64,000 nucleotides of DNA, from positions 51,522,001 to 51,586,000 of the forward strand of contig CM075101.1 of the NCBI GenBank assembly GCA_037576195.1. Reading direction: 5' to 3'. The notes beneath the pieces are model-generated. The model worked only from the letters and a program-made list of their open reading frames with translations. It did not search any database and was not told where the DNA came from. Position 1 is the stretch's first letter. Every line of letters starts with the position of its first letter. Below are positions 59,446-64,000 of this stretch, piece by piece. Position numbers and translations under genes: made by a program. This DNA is from Phytoseiulus persimilis. Lineage: Eukaryota > Arthropoda > Arachnida > Mesostigmata > Phytoseiidae.

Positions 59446-60441
59446 GTGAGTTCCAGCCCGGTGCTTTGAGCTCCATACTCCAGCATGCTGGTCGCAAACC
59501 CGACTCCCTGCCCCGGCAGTTTGCGAGTGATCAGGGACAAAAACAAACTGCTGTCAAACATCAGGAGTTTGCATTTCGCATTGTAATCCGCTCCTCTGAA
59601 CACGCAAGGATGGTTTTCCAGGATTTCGGAGAGGGCACAAGGCGTTCTCGAACGTCGAGGATGTCGAAGCCCCGCTACGTCCTACAGGTGAGAGCCACTT
59701 CTTTCTGAAACGCTTTGGCGAGGTTTGAGATGAGCGTTCTCCTCTGCGAAACTGGACTCATGCCGGTTCGAATTGAACAGAGACTGTTGACAGACTTCCC
59801 GGTATCGATGAGAGGAGCAAGCTCTCGTCGAGGATTATCGTATTTTGCTTTGGTATCTAGCCGTGGCTCGACCAGTGCTGTTTGGGGAACAATACTCGCC
59901 CGAGACCCTTTCGCTGTTTCCGAGTTTTTCCGATTACACTATCAAATATTCCGTCGAGTGACTTGAGACGACGATGTCGGCCGGCCGGAAGGAAGGAAGA
60001 AGCTGACATTTCTTTCAACTGGTGAAACGATCCTTCCAATCCCTGAGTAACCGAGCGGTCATGTTACCAATGAAAGCTCACGGGTGCCAAGAATTATCGA
60101 AGACGGTTTCTGTAAGTTGTAACTTTTTCTTGGAGGCCGCTCGAATTCTGTCCTTCACGGATGGATACCACGGGTCGCGATCGCAGCGGTTTCTATAATT
60201 CACTTCTATGGGAGGTCAAGTCACGAGCTACTGCATCCCTGTCGAGAACGTTTATTGTTTAAGTGAGCCCAAGTTTGGGTCCACGTCGGGACGGCGCCGT
60301 TTCAGAGATGATCTCCCCAGGTGATATTCTGCTCGAGAAATCTAAGACCGGCAGTTTCCTGACTGCCATCTGCCCACTCTAGTAGAGACTTGAGCTTCGG
60401 GAAATCGGATTCGATTCAGATCCTCCAAAATTCGTTCCCAG
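59446..60441. other. region upstream of the first recognised myosin exon
   Basis: The first coding exon(s) of the myosin-IX gene are expected here or further left but could not be identified. An exon-like block at 59565-59688 (acceptor ACATCAG, donor GTGAGA) is open but out of phase with the block at 59320-59445. Confidence 0.35.
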
Positions 60442-63400
60442 GTTCACGTTGGTGGCTTCAGTCCTCTATATGAAGCTTTGTCGATCGAAGCCTCTAAACA
60501 GACTTCGTCGTCGGACATCCTGCAATGCATATCTAATAAACTGGGGCTCACAGCCGCACAATGGAATGACTTGGAACTCGCAGAGGTGAGTTCCTCTTGA
60601 ATAATCGGGAGCCCAGATTAGAATCATCTCAGAGGGGATTGATTCGTCGATTCTGAACCTCCGCGACATCACTAGAGTCGGCGGAGCTGCTCCGAGCTCC
60701 TATAAACACTCCCAAGACGAAGTCGATTGCTCAAGTCCGCGATTCTGTCTAGGTGGTGACTAATGCCTCTGGACAAGAGTGTAAAGAGCGCAGGCTCCTA
60801 CCAACGGAATGTCCCGTGGCGCTCCAGCTGCTCTGGCCGCAGGGTCCAAACTCCTTCGATGGACCACGATACAGATTCGTATTGAAGGAGAAAATCGGTT
60901 GGTGGTTTTTCTTTCCCTGGGGAGAGCTCACTACGCTTACAGGAGCGTGTTTGAAGTTGACCGATGATTACTTGAAGGTTCGAATCGCCTGGTTAATTTG
61001 TCATGGAAAGCTACGGAGCCCACTGATACGCAGTTAATCAGAGACTATTTTCTACGATTCCTCTGCCAGCCCTCGGACAAGGTGAGGTTCAGAAGCGGTT
61101 CACACTGCAATGAACGCCACTCTCGTAAATTTCGGGGTGAATCCGAGCCTCTCCACATTTTCTATTGCAGGAATACGCGGATCTCTGCCAACTTCCAGAT
61201 CTCACTGAACAAACTTTATTGGACAATCTCAAAGCCAGATTTCTCAAAGGTTAATTCCCATTCACAGAAGATCATCGCAACGTGCTCACTTGCTCGCCAA
61301 CTCAGTTCCCTCGAATCATACTCCTTGATATCAGATGGATAATCGCTGAATCCGTGGTTACAGGTCATATCTACACATATGTTGGATCGATTCTTATAGC
61401 GGTAAACCCTTTCAAATACTATCCCGTGTACAATCCGAAATATGTCGGACTTTATCAAAACCGACGGCTGGGGGATCTGCCGCCGCACATTTTCGCCATC
61501 GCCGATGCGGCTTATCACACAATGCTGCAAGAGCGAAGGTAAGTAGTTTCTTGTTTCGGCACTTGATGTCGTCGTTACTCGATTGAGCTCGCTTACAGGC
61601 TTTCGTGACGTTGAGCTTGATGGTATACGGAACTTGCGTGTGCCTTTCAGCTCGAGATCGTTTCCAACAAAAGTTGACCCATGGTTGCATTCCAGAAACC
61701 AGTGCATTGTGATATCGGGCGAGAGTGGCAGCGGAAAAACTGAGTCGACGAACTTCCTGCTCCACCACTTGACTTCGCTGTCGCAGAAGGTAGCTTCATA
61801 CTCAATGAGTGAAAACAAAAATGTCGCTGCGCGCTGTGTGTATCGACTGACGTATCCTCATTCCTAGGGTTCGTACGGCCGAGGTGTAGAACAAACAATC
61901 TTGTCTGCGGGACCCGTCCTTGAAGCGTTCGGAAACGCTAAGACGAAACACAATGACAACTCATCCCGTTTTGGCAAATTTATCCAGGTGAGCTCTGGAT
62001 TCTGGAGTCGAACAATTCTGGCTCCCCAGCATCATCTTTTGCGAATTTGAACCAAAATTTAGACTTCCAGGCCTCCCTGATTTTGTTCGCTTCTGACAAA
62101 GCTTGCGGTTGTACTATTTCAGGTCAATTACCGAGAAAATGGTAGTGTACATGGCGCTGTTGTCCAGAAGTACCTCTTGGAGAAGTCGAGGATCGTTTCA
62201 CAAGGGGAGAAGGAGCGAAATTATCACATTTTCTACTATTTACTACTCGGTAAGTCGATGGTTCTGTTGTATTACTTCCGTTCGGTGTACGAAAAATGTC
62301 ATCTGCTCCGGTGTTTCGTTGAAGCGAAAAAGTGATCGATTCGGAGACCATCAAGCGTCCTCAGGTACCGGATGCATCCGTTGTTTTGAGCGTCCCTGGG
62401 AGGCAAGCGTCACGCATGCCTAACCGGAAGACGTTTCCCGGGACCGTAAGGTGACTTGCTCGCTTCAGCCAAGCGTGTGGATCCCTCCGATGACTTCATT
62501 CCGATAGAGCCGCCTAAACACTAATGTTTACAGGAGCCTCGGCGGAGGACAAACAGGATCTCCATTTGTCGGATCCCTCGCAATATAATTATCTGAGCGG
62601 AGGCAACGTGGGTCTGTCCAACGTTGACGAGCACTTCGAGTACGCCCGCCTCATGCAGAGTATGGAGATGGTCGGTTTCACTAAAGACAAGATGAGCAAG
62701 TCGACTCGAGTTCTCAGCGCCGTCCTCCATCTTGGGAACATTGAATTCAGCAAGAGGTACCTACCAACCCGGATCCAGATAACCCCGAAGCTAGATGGAT
62801 CTCCGTGCGACGATGCGGCGCTTCTTATTATCTCAAGTTGCACACCAAAATTTGGCATCCCTTATTTCTCACTCGAAAGAAATCATGACAGGTCGGGCTA
62901 TCATAGTGATGAATCGGTTGGAGTGCTGAACAAAGATACCCTGAAAGTCATCTCCAATCTTCTCGGCGTGAGAGTGGAGACCCTCCAAGAAGCTCTTGTG
63001 CAGAAGAAAGCCAAGGTGAGTTGTCTCGTTTTGCCGGTCGTCTTCTTCCATCATCTCAGAGAAGCTTTGCTGGAGATCTTCCACTTGCATGGGTTCGGTC
63101 TCCTCGAACTCATGCATGGTATTTGACGGCTGTTTGCAGGCACCGGGTGATACTGTGGTGATCAATCACCGGTTGTCAGAAGCCATAGCTGCTCGTGATG
63201 CCATTGCGAAATGTCTATATGGCGCTCTTTTCGATTGGATAGTGATGCAGGTACGGAACACTTTTGAAAAGGAAATTGCAGCTGGCAGCCCCGAGCACTT
63301 GATTCGATGCCCAAGCAAACCGCTCCATCCGGTCTGTTTCCGAGCCGAGACTGCCTCCTAACATAACAATCCCTTGAAGGTGAACTATGCGCTCTTATCG

Positions 63401-64000
63401 AAGAAAGATCTTGCCGAACATCGTGGCTACTCAATCGGAGTTCTGGATATCTTCGGTTTTGAGGATTTCGGTAAGACGCCAAATCGTACAGACCCTCTGT
63501 GTTTTGTGTTGCATGAAGCAACTGCTCGAAATCCCCGTTGAACGAATCATTCCGTCCTGATCATTCATGATTGCTTTCAGGAAACCACAACACCTTCGAG
63601 CAGTTTTGCATCAATTGGGCCAATGAGCATCTGCAGCATTATTTCAACCAGCACGTGTTCAACTACGAACAAGAAGAATATCTCAAAGAAGGAATACAGT
63701 GGAAAAACATCGAATTCGAAGATAATAAAGTTCGTGTCCACCATTCCTCGTTTCAGATCCGGTTCTCAGAGGCGAATAAAGTCGCTTTATCGAACGCCCC
63801 GTCAATCGTCAGATCTCAGCCGGTTGCCTTCATTTCAGGAGTGCTTAGTGCTCATCGAGAATCGTCCACACGGGCTCGTCTGCCTTCTCAACGACCAGTG
63901 CAATTTCAGCGGATCCACAAACTCACAGCTATTGCAGAAGTTCAAGGATTATCACGGGTGCAACGGCTTCTACGATGAGCCCCAGAAGAAGGAAAACGCG
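60442..64000 (+). CDS. MYO9: Myosin-IX heavy chain, 5' part (RA and motor domain)
   Basis: Exons: 60442-60585, 60753-60897, 60943-60977, 61034-61081, 61171-61249, 61364-61538, 61696-61789, 61868-61987, 62123-62249, 62534-62756, 62892-63015, 63140-63250, 63380-63470, 63581-63729 and 63839 past the edge; 609 codons in phase. The first two encode a Ras-association-like domain ([19 protein letters not shown]). The motor starts at [18 protein letters not shown], with [16 protein letters not shown]-loop GESGSGKT (61718-61741), switch [21 protein letters not shown], switch II DIFGFED and [19 protein letters not shown]. Class IX myosins are actin motors whose tail, beyond the window, carries a RhoGAP domain and shuts off Rho locally. 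Introns after 60897, 60977, 61249 and 63729 start GTT. The 45-nt intron 60898-60942 is open in frame, so it might be coding. The N-terminal exon(s) are missing from this model. Confidence 0.92.

Noticed and set aside
59565..59688. Exon-like block translated FAFRIVIRSSEHARMVF
   Set aside because: Out of phase with the neighbouring candidate exon at 59320-59445, and no family recognised; left as a note only.

Overview
The window is eukaryotic nuclear DNA, most likely from an arthropod. I lean towards a chelicerate or mite because the genes have many small introns, there is a single CncC-type CNC-bZIP gene, and a class IX myosin is present, but this placement is weak. Five genes could be rebuilt exon by exon with reading phase closing at every junction. 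They are cncC/Nrf (21052-31863, +), PDCD10/CCM3 (33311-34608, +), an ABHD17-type depalmitoylase (46602-48181, -), the VIP36/LMAN2 lectin (53305-55391, +) and the 5' part of a myosin-IX gene (60442 to the window end, +). A further unrecognised chain of exons lies at 57371-59445.

The first 15.8 kb is a satellite array of a 45-bp monomer (15 codons, so it stays open in several frames). A nearly complete R1-clade non-LTR retrotransposon (983-6225) interrupts it, with a gag-like ORF1 carrying three zinc knuckles and an ORF2 carrying endonuclease and reverse transcriptase. Shorter insertions also interrupt the array: a 3' piece of the same element (8737-9027) and a different 189-bp structured element (7409-7597). 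Both lie inside a block of about 3.34 kb that is duplicated in tandem, so each is seen twice. All independent insertions start at the same point of the monomer (just before GACTTG) and are flanked by 13-14 bp repeats of that site. This suggests retroelements specialised for this satellite.

The middle of the window (35-46 kb) is poor in genes. It holds decayed elements: a LINE reverse-transcriptase fragment, a second short array of the same satellite next to an R1-like LINE tail, a broken Ty1/copia pol, and a 311-bp inverted-repeat element (43501-43811).

In the gene models, many splice donors have T at +3 (GTTGGT, GTTCGT and similar; 9 of about 41 introns) and two introns are GC-AG. The genes are unrelated housekeeping or regulatory genes: stress transcription (cncC), kinase scaffold (PDCD10), protein depalmitoylation (ABHD17), glycoprotein traffic (LMAN2) and Rho-linked motor (myosin IX). 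No operon-like cooperation is expected.
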